From: Lachnospiraceae bacterium
GTDB taxonomy: Bacteria > Bacillota > Clostridia > Lachnospirales > Lachnospiraceae
Length of the DNA stretch: 64,000 nucleotides
NCBI GenBank assembly: GCA_004557975.1
Contig: SFEV01000002.1
Coordinates: 65,984-129,983, forward strand
Direction: 5' to 3'
Part shown: piece by piece, positions 8,587 to 17,546 of the stretch
How positions within the stretch are numbered: the stretch's first letter is position 1
Layout: each line of letters starts with the position of its first letter
Notes under the pieces: model-generated
The model's database searches: none
What the model was told of the DNA's origin: nothing
What the model saw: only the letters and a program-made list of their open reading frames with translations
Program-made: the position numbers and the translations under genes

Positions 8587-9888
8587 TCAGTTTTTCATGC
8601 GGATTTTCCCGAAACGCTCCGCCTCTTCCCGGGAGCATTCTCCGTATCCATAGCGGGCTTTTTCATACGTTTCATGAAAATACTGCAGCTCCTCCTGCTC
8701 ACGCAGTCCCGCCTTCTCTTCCAGCTCGTCCGGTGTCTCGAAGCCGGACGGGCTGCCCTGTATTTGCTTCATTATTGTTCTTTTATATTTTTTCCGGATT
8801 TTCATGTTGGGAGAGCTCCGTCCCGCTCCCGTTTTTTTCCGCCGCACTCCGAAGATGCCGTCCTCCGATGTCCCGCCGAGAAAAATGATCTCATCCTCTT
8901 CCTCCCCCTTCGCAAAAGAGCGCATCATCCGGCGGAAGAAATGAAATACCATCAGCACACACGCCATCGCTGTCAGGGCCACCGCCACATACATGATGAT
9001 ATCCAGAAGTGTGGCAAGCCACGCCGGAGGCTCCCTGTAGGACTCTTCGGCTATAGCCTGCAGCATATCCTGCATACCGTCACCGCCCATTTCCATTCCG
9101 GGCATCGGCGGAAGCTCTGCCTCGTACTCATGTCCTCTCAGAAGGTTTACCATACCGGTCAGCGGTTCTTCTCCGTAAAGCACGGCAGGCATCAGAAACA
9201 GCACCATCAGCAGAAGTGTCCCGCATAAGACGGCAATACCGATGTGACGGATCGTCTTCACAGGAAGATTCGCCACCCGTCTTTTTTCAAGGATGAACTG
9301 TTTCAGATTTGCAAGACTGTTGGAAATGTGACAGATGATCCCTTCTGCCAGCAGCAGCCAGAACAGCCAGGGCAGAAAATCAGACTGTTCCAGAAAAATC
9401 AGAACAAAATAGCATACAATCAATACAGCAGAGTGTCTCACCTTCGGGGAATCCAGGACTGTTGGAATCTCCCACAGTTCTACCTGCGGATGCCATTCAG
9501 CTTCTCCCTGGGCCATATCCTGCATGTGCCCGCGGATCACCCTGACATAGCACCGTATCAGAAAGATCACCACTGACAGCACCGCCGTCAGAATGCTTTC
9601 TGAGAGAAAAGCTGTCGCCGCTGTCACAGCAGTCCCTGCTGCCGCATACAGAAAAAAGCTGCTGCTTCTGCGGATCAGATACCAGCTCGATATCACCGGA
9701 ACGAAAAGCCAGATACTTCCGGCCAGATTGCGGACTGCACTGCCCTGATCCAGCCTCAGAATTCCTGCTTCCACCAGGTACAGGCCGGTAAATAAAAGCA
9801 CTGCGTGAATCCAGGACAGAACGGCAGACAGACTGTCTCCGTTCAGGAATATGTTCTCTGTTCCGTGCGCATCCGATACCTTTTCCAT
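8587..9888 (-). CDS. Multi-pass membrane protein of the MoxR/DUF58 operon, DUF4129-like C-terminus
   Basis: This 433-residue protein has roughly seven or eight hydrophobic segments up to residue 325 and then a cytosolic, charged tail. The tail ends with ELQYFHETYEKARYGYG followed by a Ser-Arg-Glu-Glu segment, which resembles the short C-terminal domain of DUF4129 proteins found beside transglutaminase, DUF58 and MoxR genes. The resemblance is by eye and moderate. The ATG at 9888 has GGAGTG upstream. It starts 6 bp after the DUF58 gene stops, so it is co-transcribed with it. The transglutaminase usually found in such operons is absent. Its function is not known. Confidence 0.7.
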   Translation of the reverse strand: MEKVSDAHGTENIFLNGDSLSAVLSWIHAVLLFTGLYLVEAGILRLDQGSAVRNLAGSIWLFVPVISSWYLIRRSSSFFLYAAAGTAVTAATAFLSESILTAVLSVVIFLIRCYVRVIRGHMQDMAQGEAEWHPQVELWEIPTVLDSPKVRHSAVLIVCYFVLIFLEQSDFLPWLFWLLLAEGIICHISNSLANLKQFILEKRRVANLPVKTIRHIGIAVLCGTLLLMVLFLMPAVLYGEEPLTGMVNLLRGHEYEAELPPMPGMEMGGDGMQDMLQAIAEESYREPPAWLATLLDIIMYVAVALTAMACVLMVFHFFRRMMRSFAKGEEEDEIIFLGGTSEDGIFGVRRKKTGAGRSSPNMKIRKKYKRTIMKQIQGSPSGFETPDELEEKAGLREQEELQYFHETYEKARYGYGECSREEAERFGKIRMKN

Positions 9889-9894
9889 AAAACA

Positions 9895-11130
9895 TCACTC
9901 CACTTCCCAGCGCATCCGCTGCACTCCCGGTTTCCGGAACTCCTCTGCCATCATATTCCGGTGCACCGGCGCCACCCACAGGATCTGATTGTTCCCTGCG
10001 CTCAGCCGTTCCAGAAGACTCCCCGTTTCCGGATAAACATTTTTGGAAACAAGCACGTAAATATGTCCCGTCACCTTTTTATGAATCTCATCCTCCAGAA
10101 TCCCTCTGATATCATCTGCAGGAATTTTCGTATCAATACATGCCAGCATCCGGTTCAGCTCCTGCATTCTTCCGGCGCCGCTCTTTATATGAATCGCGAG
10201 ATGCTGCGCGGATGAAGTACCTTCCGGCTGCCCCGCCGCTGCATTGCTGTCAGCCTCCGGCTTCATTGCCGCTGCATTGCCGTTCACATTCGGCTGCTCC
10301 GCCGCTGCATTGCCGTTCACATTCAGTTGCCCCGCCGCTGCATTGCCAATCACATCCAGTTCCATCCCTGCACCCACAAGGCGGGCGGCAAGGGAGGCCA
10401 CAATCCGGATGGATTCTTCTGTCAGACTTTCGTACTTCAGGATACCGGAATCTTCCACATCAAGAATCAGTGTGACAGTGATGCTGGTCGTTGAATCCTG
10501 CTGATTCACCATCAGATTTCCGTTTTTTGCCGAAGCTTTCCAGTTGATCCGGTTCATCGGGTCTGCCCGCTGATATTCCCGGATACCTGAAAACTCAAAG
10601 GGATCCGGATACAGCCGGTTCTGTACGAGAACCATGCCTGAAATGGCCTGGCAGATCAGGCTGATCCGCTGTACATCCACCCGGCGCGGGTACACATACA
10701 TCTGTGTGTGCTGATCAAGCTCACGGTAAAAGTGACTGCTGTAGGACAGGTCATATGCCAGTACCTGCACTTTTGTAATCTGATAAAATCCCCGTTTCGG
10801 GCAGGAAACGGGAATCCTCCGGATCACCTTCTGATGTCCAAGAAATGAAAAAACATCCCTTTTGTAATTCTGATCTGTAATATTGGAGTTCTCCTTCTCC
10901 GGCGAAGAAAATTCCAGATTCCGGCTCATGGCCATGCAGATTTCCACCGCCGGCATCGGCAGGTATTTATTGTTCGAGATTTCTTCTCTGAGAATCGTGG
11001 AATCTCCCTCGTAAACACTGTCATCCGCAAACTGCACAAGGATCTCCAGTCCACGGTCCCAGTATCTGCGGTAAACGAAATCCGCCAGCAGCCACGCCAG
11101 CAGGAACCCCAAAAGCAGTAAAATCAACAT
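9895..11130 (-). CDS. DUF58 (von Willebrand-like) protein
   Basis: This 411-residue protein has an N-terminal hydrophobic segment (LILLLLGFLLAWLLADFVY) anchoring it in the membrane. The DUF58 signature FSGIREYQRADPMNRINWKA lies near residues 190-210, and a VWA-like strand with an Asp pair follows (LILDVEDSG). DUF58 proteins work with MoxR AAA ATPases, probably in assembling or activating envelope complexes. ATG 11130 overlaps the end of moxR by reading frame only; longer readings have no ribosome site. An insertion of four 33-bp repeats (10235-10366) adds an Asn/Ala-rich stretch to the VWA-like domain. Confidence 0.85.
   Translation of the reverse strand: MLILLLLGFLLAWLLADFVYRRYWDRGLEILVQFADDSVYEGDSTILREEISNNKYLPMPAVEICMAMSRNLEFSSPEKENSNITDQNYKRDVFSFLGHQKVIRRIPVSCPKRGFYQITKVQVLAYDLSYSSHFYRELDQHTQMYVYPRRVDVQRISLICQAISGMVLVQNRLYPDPFEFSGIREYQRADPMNRINWKASAKNGNLMVNQQDSTTSITVTLILDVEDSGILKYESLTEESIRIVASLAARLVGAGMELDVIGNAAAGQLNVNGNAAAEQPNVNGNAAAMKPEADSNAAAGQPEGTSSAQHLAIHIKSGAGRMQELNRMLACIDTKIPADDIRGILEDEIHKKVTGHIYVLVSKNVYPETGSLLERLSAGNNQILWVAPVHRNMMAEEFRKPGVQRMRWEVE
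10235..10366. repeat. Four-copy 33-bp coding minisatellite inside DUF58 gene
   Basis: The 12-mer GCCGCTGCATTG recurs at 10235, 10268, 10301 and 10334, a period of exactly 33 bp (11 codons). The encoded unit is about NGNAAAxQPNV. The copies differ at several positions. The frame is kept, so the protein tolerates the insert. Confidence 0.85.
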
Positions 11131-11134
11131 ACAG

Positions 11135-12082
11135 CTACCTCTTGCTCCACTCTTCCATAGGCAGTGCTGTGGTCTGCAGCACCTCCTCAATCACCCGGCG
11201 TTCTTCCTTTCTTCCTTCTCCGAATCCGGCCATGGACAGTCTGTGTGCCAGCACAGGGACAGCAACTGCACGAATGTCCTCCGGCACCACGTAATCACGC
11301 CCCTGCACCATGGCGTATCCCTGGGATGCCCGCACAAAAGCCAGCGTTCCTCTGGGGCTTACGCCGCCGGATACTTTGGCGTGACGCCTGGTGCCATGAA
11401 TCACCTCCACAATATAATTCAGAAGATCGCTGTGAATATAGATTTCACGGCACTGTTCCTGAAGTGCTGCCAGCTCCTCTTTCGCACAGACCGGCTCAAG
11501 CGTCTGCAGCGGCTCATCCTTCAAAAACCGGTTTATCATGGCCAGTTCCTGTCCGGAACTCAGCTCCTCCATGGAAATCTGCATCAGAAAACGGTCCTTC
11601 TGGGCTTCGGGAAGAGGGAAGGTCCCCAGTGTCTCCAGCGGGTTCTGGGTCGCAATCACGAGAAACGGTTCCTCCAGGGTCCGCGTCACTCCATCCACCG
11701 TCACCTGCCGCTCCGCCATACACTCCAGCAGGCTGCTCTGAGTCTTCGGCGTCGCGCGGTTGATCTCATCCGCGAGAAGGATATTGCAGAAGACAGGTCC
11801 CGGAGAAAAAACGAACTCGCCGGACTTTGCATCAAAATAATTCAGTCCCGTCACATCGGACGGAAGCATATCCGGCGTAAACTGGATGCGCCCGAACTCC
11901 GCCTGCACTGATTTCGCAATCGACTTTGCCATCACCGTCTTTCCCGTCCCCGGCACATCCTCAAGAAGCGCATGCCCCTTTGCCAGAATGCACGCAAGGA
12001 GCAGCCGGATCGTCTGCTCATTCCCGATCATCACCTTTGCTATGTTATCCTGTAATATCTGAAGGATTTCTTCTTTTTTCAT
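11135..12082 (-). CDS. MoxR-family AAA+ ATPase
   Basis: This 315-residue ATPase has Walker A EDVPGTGKT (near residues 41-49), Walker B LLADEINRA and the arginine-finger region typical of MoxR/RavA chaperones. It is thought to remodel or activate the DUF58 partner encoded 4 bp downstream. ATG 12082 gives the usual family N-terminus (MKKEEILQILQDNI); alternative ATGs at 12139 and 12142, behind GGGGGG, would add about 20 basic residues, and I cannot decide between them. The open frame to 12310 is not supported by a ribosome site. Confidence 0.93.
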   Translation of the reverse strand: MKKEEILQILQDNIAKVMIGNEQTIRLLLACILAKGHALLEDVPGTGKTVMAKSIAKSVQAEFGRIQFTPDMLPSDVTGLNYFDAKSGEFVFSPGPVFCNILLADEINRATPKTQSSLLECMAERQVTVDGVTRTLEEPFLVIATQNPLETLGTFPLPEAQKDRFLMQISMEELSSGQELAMINRFLKDEPLQTLEPVCAKEELAALQEQCREIYIHSDLLNYIVEVIHGTRRHAKVSGGVSPRGTLAFVRASQGYAMVQGRDYVVPEDIRAVAVPVLAHRLSMAGFGEGRKEERRVIEEVLQTTALPMEEWSKR

Positions 12083-12266
12083 ATGTCTTTCTGTCCTCTT
12101 GTCTATGGTTTTTGCGTTGATTTCCTGATATCGCTCCATCATGCATCCCCCCGGTTCATCTTTCTGCACTATGGAATCAGTATAACGCAGTTTTCTCCAT
12201 AATCCAACCGGTTTATATCCGTTAAAAGACATCCTCGATGTTACTGTGAACGAAGTAAACAGCAGC

Positions 12267-13262
12267 TCACCGTTTCCTGAGCATAGCCGCAATTCCGCAC
12301 ACTGCCGCATAAAGAATGCCTGCGCAGGGCCAGATAATCCAGCTGATCTCCCATTTTCCTGTCGCGAAGCTGTATCCGAGATAAATCACAGTCGCCAGAC
12401 ACCAGTACACTTTTGCAAGGTTGCTGTTGTTTTTGTTCTCCTGTTTTTTCTCCCGTGTATATTCTCCCTCTTCCAGAAGCTTCTGATAGCTTCCGTAGAT
12501 AATCCCGGACCATACAAACAGAAATACAGCCAGTGAAATCAGCACCAGAAGAAAGCAGACACAGTAAATGTAGACGATCTCCGGTGAATCAAAGGCCGCT
12601 GCCACAAATATCGGCACAGCACTGAGAATGCACAGAGCGACTCCCGCAACAATACATCTCTTATATGCCATCTCGAAAGAATCCCGCTTCGTCTCCACAA
12701 TACCTGCGATCCCATATTCCAGCGAGAGTATTTCCTTTTCCATATATCCGTATTTCTCAAGCTTCATTCCCTCTGTGATAAACACGGCAACCGCGCCGGC
12801 AATGATCAGAAGCAGAATGGATACACCTGTTCCCCCTGCCATATTCTCTGTCATATTAATTTTCTGATATTCTGCCAGACCGCTCATGAGAATCAGAAGC
12901 ACAGGGGACAGGATGCAGGCGGACACCCCTGCTGCAATCCTTTTTGCAGACGTCTCCTCCAGAGCCATGTAGTCATTTGCCTCTTCCAGAGAAACGGTCC
13001 TGACTTTTCGGTTCTCCCCGAATCCTTCCGTATCCGTCACAACAATATTTTCCATATCCTCCTCCAGCTCATCCTTCAGAAGATAATCCGTACTGACTCC
13101 GAAAATTTCGCTCAGGCGGATAATCTTGTCCAGATCCGGGATCGATGAAGCACTCTCCCACTTCGATACGGACTGACGGGAGATATTGAGTCTCATGGCC
13201 AGCTCTTCCTGAGACCAGCCATTCTGTTTTCTTAATTTTGTAATTTTTTCTGCTAAGATCAT
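12267..13262 (-). CDS. XRE-family regulator with C-terminal membrane domain
   Basis: The first 60 residues form a Cro/C1-type helix-turn-helix (ITKLRKQNGWSQEELAMRL, then SRQSVSKWE). From about residue 105 onward there are five or six hydrophobic segments, so the DNA-binding domain is tethered to the membrane. This architecture is common in Firmicutes, where it is usually near envelope or antibiotic-stress genes. ATG 13262 has AAGGAGGAT 6 bp upstream. It is followed by the MoxR operon after 185 bp without obvious features. Its target is unknown. Confidence 0.85.
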   Translation of the reverse strand: MILAEKITKLRKQNGWSQEELAMRLNISRQSVSKWESASSIPDLDKIIRLSEIFGVSTDYLLKDELEEDMENIVVTDTEGFGENRKVRTVSLEEANDYMALEETSAKRIAAGVSACILSPVLLILMSGLAEYQKINMTENMAGGTGVSILLLIIAGAVAVFITEGMKLEKYGYMEKEILSLEYGIAGIVETKRDSFEMAYKRCIVAGVALCILSAVPIFVAAAFDSPEIVYIYCVCFLLVLISLAVFLFVWSGIIYGSYQKLLEEGEYTREKKQENKNNSNLAKVYWCLATVIYLGYSFATGKWEISWIIWPCAGILYAAVCGIAAMLRKR

Positions 13263-13518
13263 ACATCCTCCTTATATTTGTCTGCAGTCTGCGATATCGC
13301 AATGTTTTTTCTCTTAAGATGCTCCCATCATATCACAAATGCCGGTTGACAACCACCAATTGCGCCTGGAAATCTGTCAACCGGCGGTTGCAAACGGCAG
13401 TGTTCACGTGCATTGTGAAGCATATTGCTGCAGAGTCAGGCGGGTATTCGCAATCCGCTTCGCTGCCTGCTCATAACCGAATAACTGCTAGATTCGGTTA
13501 ATATCCCGGAAACAGAAA
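13263..13518. other. Intergenic region with several stem-loops
   Basis: No gene is seen. The clearest structure is CCGGTTGAC (13342-13350) pairing with GTCAACCGG (13376-13384). Others are TTCAC/GTGAA near 13400 and CCGAAT/ATTCGG near 13477-13497. The region should hold the promoter of the XRE regulator. I could not assign a known RNA. Confidence 0.4.
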
Positions 13519-13562
13519 AATCGCATCTGCAGTCTCTCTGAAAAGATTTCACAGATGCGATT
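13519..13562. terminator. Terminator of the tetrapyrrole operon
   Basis: AATCGCATCTG (13519-13529) pairs with CAGATGCGATT (13552-13562). On the minus strand the stem is followed by TTTTTCTG, and on the plus strand by TATTTTTATTTTT. It lies 23 bp after hemL. Confidence 0.9.
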
Positions 13563-13584
13563 ATTTTTATTTTTCTTCTTCTGA

Positions 13585-14871
13585 TCAGAACGCCCGCATA
13601 ATCTCAAGAACGCGTTCCAGTTCCTCCTGCGTATGTGCAGCCGAGAGGAACATGGCCTCGAACTGCGACGGAGCGATGTAGATTCCATGGGACAGCATAT
13701 GTCTGAAATATGCTGCATATCTGGATGTATCGGAGGTCTTCGCCGTCTCATAATTTACTACCGGCGTCTTTGTAAAGAAAGCACAGCCAAGAGAAGCGCA
13801 GGAATTCACACAGGCTTCCTCACCTTTTTCCTCCATGATTCTGCGCACCTCCGCGTAAAACCATTCACTCTTTTTATTCAGCTCCTCATAAATCTCCGGG
13901 TGATCCCGCAGAATCGTAAGCTGAGTCAGCCCTGCTGCCATGGCAACGGGATTGCCGCTCAATGTTCCTGCCTGATAGACAGGGCCCACCGGAGCTACCC
14001 GCTCCATAATCTCACGCTTTCCGCCGTATGCGCCCACAGGCATGCCTGCGCCGATGATCTTCCCGTACGTCACAAGATCGGCATCCACATGGAAATATCC
14101 CTGGGCGCCGGTGAATCCGAGACGGAAACCGGTAATGACTTCGTCAAAAATCAGAACTGCGCCGTATTTCGTACAGAGACTGCGCAGGCTCTCGAGAAAA
14201 CCCGGCTGCGGCGGGACAACTCCCATGTTCGCTCCCACCGGCTCGACAATAACAGCCGCGATCTCCTCCGGAAATGCTTCAAACAGTCTCTCCGCAGAAG
14301 AAACATCATTGTAAACGGCAGACAGCGTGTCCTTCGTACATCCCTGCGGAACGCCGGCACTGTCCGGAATTCCCGCCGTCATGACACCGGAGCCCGCCTG
14401 GACAAGCAGCGCATCGGAGTGCCCGTGATAGCATCCCATGAACTTGATAATTTTGTCACGGCCCGTATATCCTCTCGCCGCACGGATGGCACTCATGACC
14501 GCCTCCGTACCGGAATTTACCATACGAACCATATCCACATTCGGAACAGCGCCGCAGATCAGCTCTGCCATTTCCACCTCACGCAGTGTCGCCGCTCCGT
14601 AGCTCAGACCGTTCTCACAGGCTTTCACAACTGCCTCCCGGACTTCCGGGTGATTATGTCCGAGAATCATCGGCCCCCAAGACCCGACAAAATCAAGATA
14701 CTCATTGCCGTCCTCATCCGTCATATACGCGCCGTCTGCTCTGCAGATCATCCGCGGTGTCCCCCCGATGGAACCGAAAGCGCGTACCGGGCTGTTTACA
14801 CCGCCGGGAATCACTCTGCATGCACGCTCAAAAATCTGTTCTGACTTCGTTTTACTCATATCCTTTGTCAT
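13585..14871 (-). CDS. hemL: Glutamate-1-semialdehyde 2,1-aminomutase
   Basis: This 428-residue PLP enzyme converts glutamate-1-semialdehyde to 5-aminolevulinate, the second step of the C5 route. The N-terminal IPGGVNSPVRAF is the family hallmark; the PLP-lysine segment TYGKIIGAGMPVGAYGG lies near residues 265-281, and the DEVITGFR motif precedes it. It overlaps the cobA-hemD stop by 20 bp. The start is 14871 or 14859; neither has ideal ribosome spacing, as expected for a coupled gene. It is the last gene of the riboswitch-led operon. Confidence 0.96.
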   Translation of the reverse strand: MTKDMSKTKSEQIFERACRVIPGGVNSPVRAFGSIGGTPRMICRADGAYMTDEDGNEYLDFVGSWGPMILGHNHPEVREAVVKACENGLSYGAATLREVEMAELICGAVPNVDMVRMVNSGTEAVMSAIRAARGYTGRDKIIKFMGCYHGHSDALLVQAGSGVMTAGIPDSAGVPQGCTKDTLSAVYNDVSSAERLFEAFPEEIAAVIVEPVGANMGVVPPQPGFLESLRSLCTKYGAVLIFDEVITGFRLGFTGAQGYFHVDADLVTYGKIIGAGMPVGAYGGKREIMERVAPVGPVYQAGTLSGNPVAMAAGLTQLTILRDHPEIYEELNKKSEWFYAEVRRIMEEKGEEACVNSCASLGCAFFTKTPVVNYETAKTSDTSRYAAYFRHMLSHGIYIAPSQFEAMFLSAAHTQEELERVLEIMRAF

Positions 14872-16444
14872 TCCTCTCCATATGTGAAATCTTATTGTGA
14901 ACCTCCGTCAGTTTCCCGATCAGACTGTCTATGGTCGCCTTTTCCGATGTCCACGTCTGCATACCATATGCGTCTGCCGCTGCTGCCGTCTGTTTCCCGA
15001 TGCAGACAGCCTTTACCTTCCCGCAGACAGCTTCCCCGGCTGCCGCTGCAAAACCTTTTACCGTTGATGCGCTGGTAAATACGGCATAATCAATGGTACC
15101 GTTCTCCAGCTCCGCTCTCAGATCCACAAAACGGCTCCGGTCACAGACGGTATCGTACACTGCAATATCATCCACCTCAGGATATTTTCCGGTTCCTTCC
15201 TCCGGATCCGGCTCTTCGCCTGATATCCGGCACGGTTTCAGCGCAGCCGTAAGTTCAAGACTTCCGATCGCTGATCTCGGAATCATAATGCGCTCACCGC
15301 CGCTGCATCTGTCATACAGCGCTTTTCCGAGATGTTTTGCATCGTAAATCTCCGGCATCAGATCTGCATACAGCCCATGCTGCTCCAGCTCTGCGCGGGT
15401 TCCCTCACCGATGACTGCAAACCTGGCACCGGAAAGTCTTCGCATGTCCACATGCTGTTCCGACATCTCTTCAAAGAAAATACGTACACCGGCACGGCTT
15501 GTAAATACGATCCACTGGTACGATTCCAGCTCTGTAAAGGCCTCGTGCAGCCTTTTATTATCTGCAATCCGCACTGTACGGATTGCCGGAAGCTCCAGCA
15601 CCTCAGCGCCGAGAGCACGCAGCTTCTGAGCCGTCTTGCTGATCAGCTCCTTCGGACGTGTCAGCACCACCTTCGCGCCGGACAGAGGGAGCTTTTCGTA
15701 CCATCCCAGTGTTTCCGCAAGGCTGCAGACCCCTCCCACAACAATGATTGCCGGAGTTCTTGCGCCGCGCCGTTTTACCTCCTGCTCAAGCGTCGATACT
15801 GTCGCCACAATGCGCTCCTGACCGGCTGTGGTTCCGCAGATCAGCAGAGCTGCCGGCATATCCGGGCTCATACCCCCTGCCAGCAGACCGCTGCAGATAT
15901 CGCCCAGCGCTGCCACGCCCATCAGAAATACAAGCGTTCCGCCCGTTCTCACAAGTGCCTCAAAATCTATGGTATACGGTTCGCCGGCACGTTTATGTCC
16001 CGTAATAATATGAAGCGAGGAACAGAAATCACGGTGTGTCACCGGAATTCCCTGGTAAGCCGGAACAGAGATGGCCGATGGGATTCCCGGAACCACCTCA
16101 TACGGAATTCCCTCCAAAGCCAGAAGCTCCAGTTCTTCGCCTCCGCGCCCGAACAGGAACGGATCTCCGCCCTTCAGACGCACCACTCGCTTCCCTTCCT
16201 TTGCTTTATCTGCCAGAAGCCTGCTGATATCCTCCTGCTCCATCATATGATTGCTGGAGCGTTTTCCCACATTGATTGCCTCTGCTCCATCCGGAATCAT
16301 ATTGATGACAGACTGTCCTGCCAGAGCATCGTAAACGACCACCTCCGCATGATCCAGAACCTGCTTCCCCTTCAGCGTGAGCAATCCCGGATCGGAGGGG
16401 CCCGCGCCTACCAGCCAGACTTTCCCCACTTTCCTGTCTTCCAT
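14852..16444 (-). CDS. cobA-hemD: Uroporphyrinogen-III C-methyltransferase / uroporphyrinogen-III synthase fusion
   Basis: This bifunctional protein of 530 residues makes uroporphyrinogen III from hydroxymethylbilane and methylates it to precorrin-2. Residues 1-245 form the SAM methyltransferase, with VGAGPSDPGLLTLKG at the start and RLKGGDPFLFGRGGEE further on. From about 258 to the end is the HemD domain (VVLTRPKELISKTAQKL). The fusion is usual in clostridia. ATG 16444 has GGAGG 5 bp before it; the longer reading to 16498 is unsupported. A precorrin-2 dehydrogenase is not in this window, so oxidation to sirohydrochlorin, needed by CbiK, must be encoded elsewhere. Confidence 0.95.
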   Translation of the reverse strand: MEDRKVGKVWLVGAGPSDPGLLTLKGKQVLDHAEVVVYDALAGQSVINMIPDGAEAINVGKRSSNHMMEQEDISRLLADKAKEGKRVVRLKGGDPFLFGRGGEELELLALEGIPYEVVPGIPSAISVPAYQGIPVTHRDFCSSLHIITGHKRAGEPYTIDFEALVRTGGTLVFLMGVAALGDICSGLLAGGMSPDMPAALLICGTTAGQERIVATVSTLEQEVKRRGARTPAIIVVGGVCSLAETLGWYEKLPLSGAKVVLTRPKELISKTAQKLRALGAEVLELPAIRTVRIADNKRLHEAFTELESYQWIVFTSRAGVRIFFEEMSEQHVDMRRLSGARFAVIGEGTRAELEQHGLYADLMPEIYDAKHLGKALYDRCSGGERIMIPRSAIGSLELTAALKPCRISGEEPDPEEGTGKYPEVDDIAVYDTVCDRSRFVDLRAELENGTIDYAVFTSASTVKGFAAAAGEAVCGKVKAVCIGKQTAAAADAYGMQTWTSEKATIDSLIGKLTEVHNKISHMERNDKGYE

Positions 16445-16497
16445 TTTTTCCTCCATACGTTCTGTTCTTTCGTTGCTGTCCACATGCCACTGTTCCA

Positions 16498-16554
16498 CGA
16501 GGTGTTTTCACTCAGAATGTGCAGAAATCCCGGTGACATCACACGTGAAACTGC
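16498..16554. repeat. Dispersed repeat family 3, copy 1
   Basis: This 57-bp element is the reverse complement of 55032-55088, with roughly 10 mismatches by eye. It includes a shared GAAAACACCTCG end and a shared CGGGATTTC core. It lies between hemC and cobA-hemD and adjoins the 43-bp tandem repeats. Confidence 0.65.
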
Positions 16555-16658
16555 TCTGCCAGCTTCCATCTGAGTTTCTCAGCCTCGCAGAAACTGCTCT
16601 GCCAGCTTCCATCTGAGTTTCTCAGTCTCCCAGAAACTGCTCTGCCAGCTTCCGTCCG
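16547..16658. repeat. 43-bp tandem repeat overlapping the 3' end of hemC
   Basis: GAAACTGCTCTGCCAGCTTC recurs at 16547, 16590 and 16633, a period of exactly 43 bp. The third, partial copy is the true coding end of hemC (stop at 16622-16624); the other two lie beyond the stop. This is duplicated hemC tail sequence. Confidence 0.9.
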
Positions 16659-17500
16659 ATTTCCTCCGGTTCCCGGATACTTCCCTCCAGCTCTCCTCTG
16701 TGCAGTCTGTCAGCCTGTTCATCGAGATAAAGGGCTTTCATCACGATCTTTTCTCCAATCACCTGCGCATACGCCGCAGCCGGCGTGCTGCAGTTTCCCC
16801 CCAGCCTGCGCACAAATGCGCGCTCCGCCAGGGCACACAGTTCCGATTCCTTATCAGAATATCCGTCCAGAAACCAGCAGCTGTCATCTGCGCGGCCCTG
16901 TACTGCCAGGATCGCCTGGCCTGCAGCCGGAATCATTTCATCTGTCGTAAAGTAACGGCTGATCCTGTGCTCCAGTCCCAGCCGCTTCAGGCCGGCCGCA
17001 GCCAGAATTGTGGCACTGTATTCTCCGCTGTCCAGCTTGCGCAGCCTCGTCTGCACATTGCCGCGGATGGTCTTAAAAACCGCCTGGGGATACAGCTCCT
17101 GAAACTGCAGCATACGCCGTTTGCTGGAACACCCCACCGGCTTTGAAAAATCAATCTCACTCTTTCCTTCCGGAAGCACCAGCACATCCCGCGGGTCCTC
17201 TCTTTTGGAAAATGCCACCAGAGGAAGCTCCTTTGGCAATTCCATCGGGACATCCTTCAGGCTGTGCACAGACAGATCGGAACGTTTTTCCAGAAGCGCT
17301 GCATCCAGCTCCCTGACAAACAGGCCCTTACCTCCTATTTTTTCCAGGGACTGGTTCAGGATTTTATCTCCCGTTGTCTTCATTGTCAGGATTTCCACCT
17401 GCAGTTCTGGGTGACGGCTGCTGATATAGCTGCGCACCATCTCCGTCTGAATGACAGCCAGTCTGCTCTCACGGCTGCCGATAATAAGTTTTTCTTTCAT
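16622..17500 (-). CDS. hemC: Hydroxymethylbilane synthase (porphobilinogen deaminase)
   Basis: This 292-residue enzyme joins four porphobilinogens into hydroxymethylbilane. The N-terminus KLIIGSRESRLAVIQTEMV, the HSLKDVP segment and the cofactor cysteine in RRLGGNCSTPAAAYAQV are all present. ATG 17500 has GGAGG 5 bp upstream; the longer reading to 17557 would overlap hemA. No hemB is found in the operon, so porphobilinogen must come from a gene elsewhere. Confidence 0.96.
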   Translation of the reverse strand: MKEKLIIGSRESRLAVIQTEMVRSYISSRHPELQVEILTMKTTGDKILNQSLEKIGGKGLFVRELDAALLEKRSDLSVHSLKDVPMELPKELPLVAFSKREDPRDVLVLPEGKSEIDFSKPVGCSSKRRMLQFQELYPQAVFKTIRGNVQTRLRKLDSGEYSATILAAAGLKRLGLEHRISRYFTTDEMIPAAGQAILAVQGRADDSCWFLDGYSDKESELCALAERAFVRRLGGNCSTPAAAYAQVIGEKIVMKALYLDEQADRLHRGELEGSIREPEEIGRKLAEQFLGD

Positions 17501-17546
17501 ATATCCCTCCAGCGCTGCATACATCCGCTCCTTCTCTGTATGCCTT

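Noticed and set aside
10235..10366. CRISPR-like array
   Set aside because: The repeats are directly adjacent 33-bp coding units with no spacers; the same holds for the 43-bp units at 16547-16658. No CRISPR array or cas gene is in the window.
13633..16573. Long plus-strand open frames of about 400 codons opposite hemL and cobA-hemD
   Set aside because: Both are shadows of GC-biased genes; no family features and no ribosome sites.
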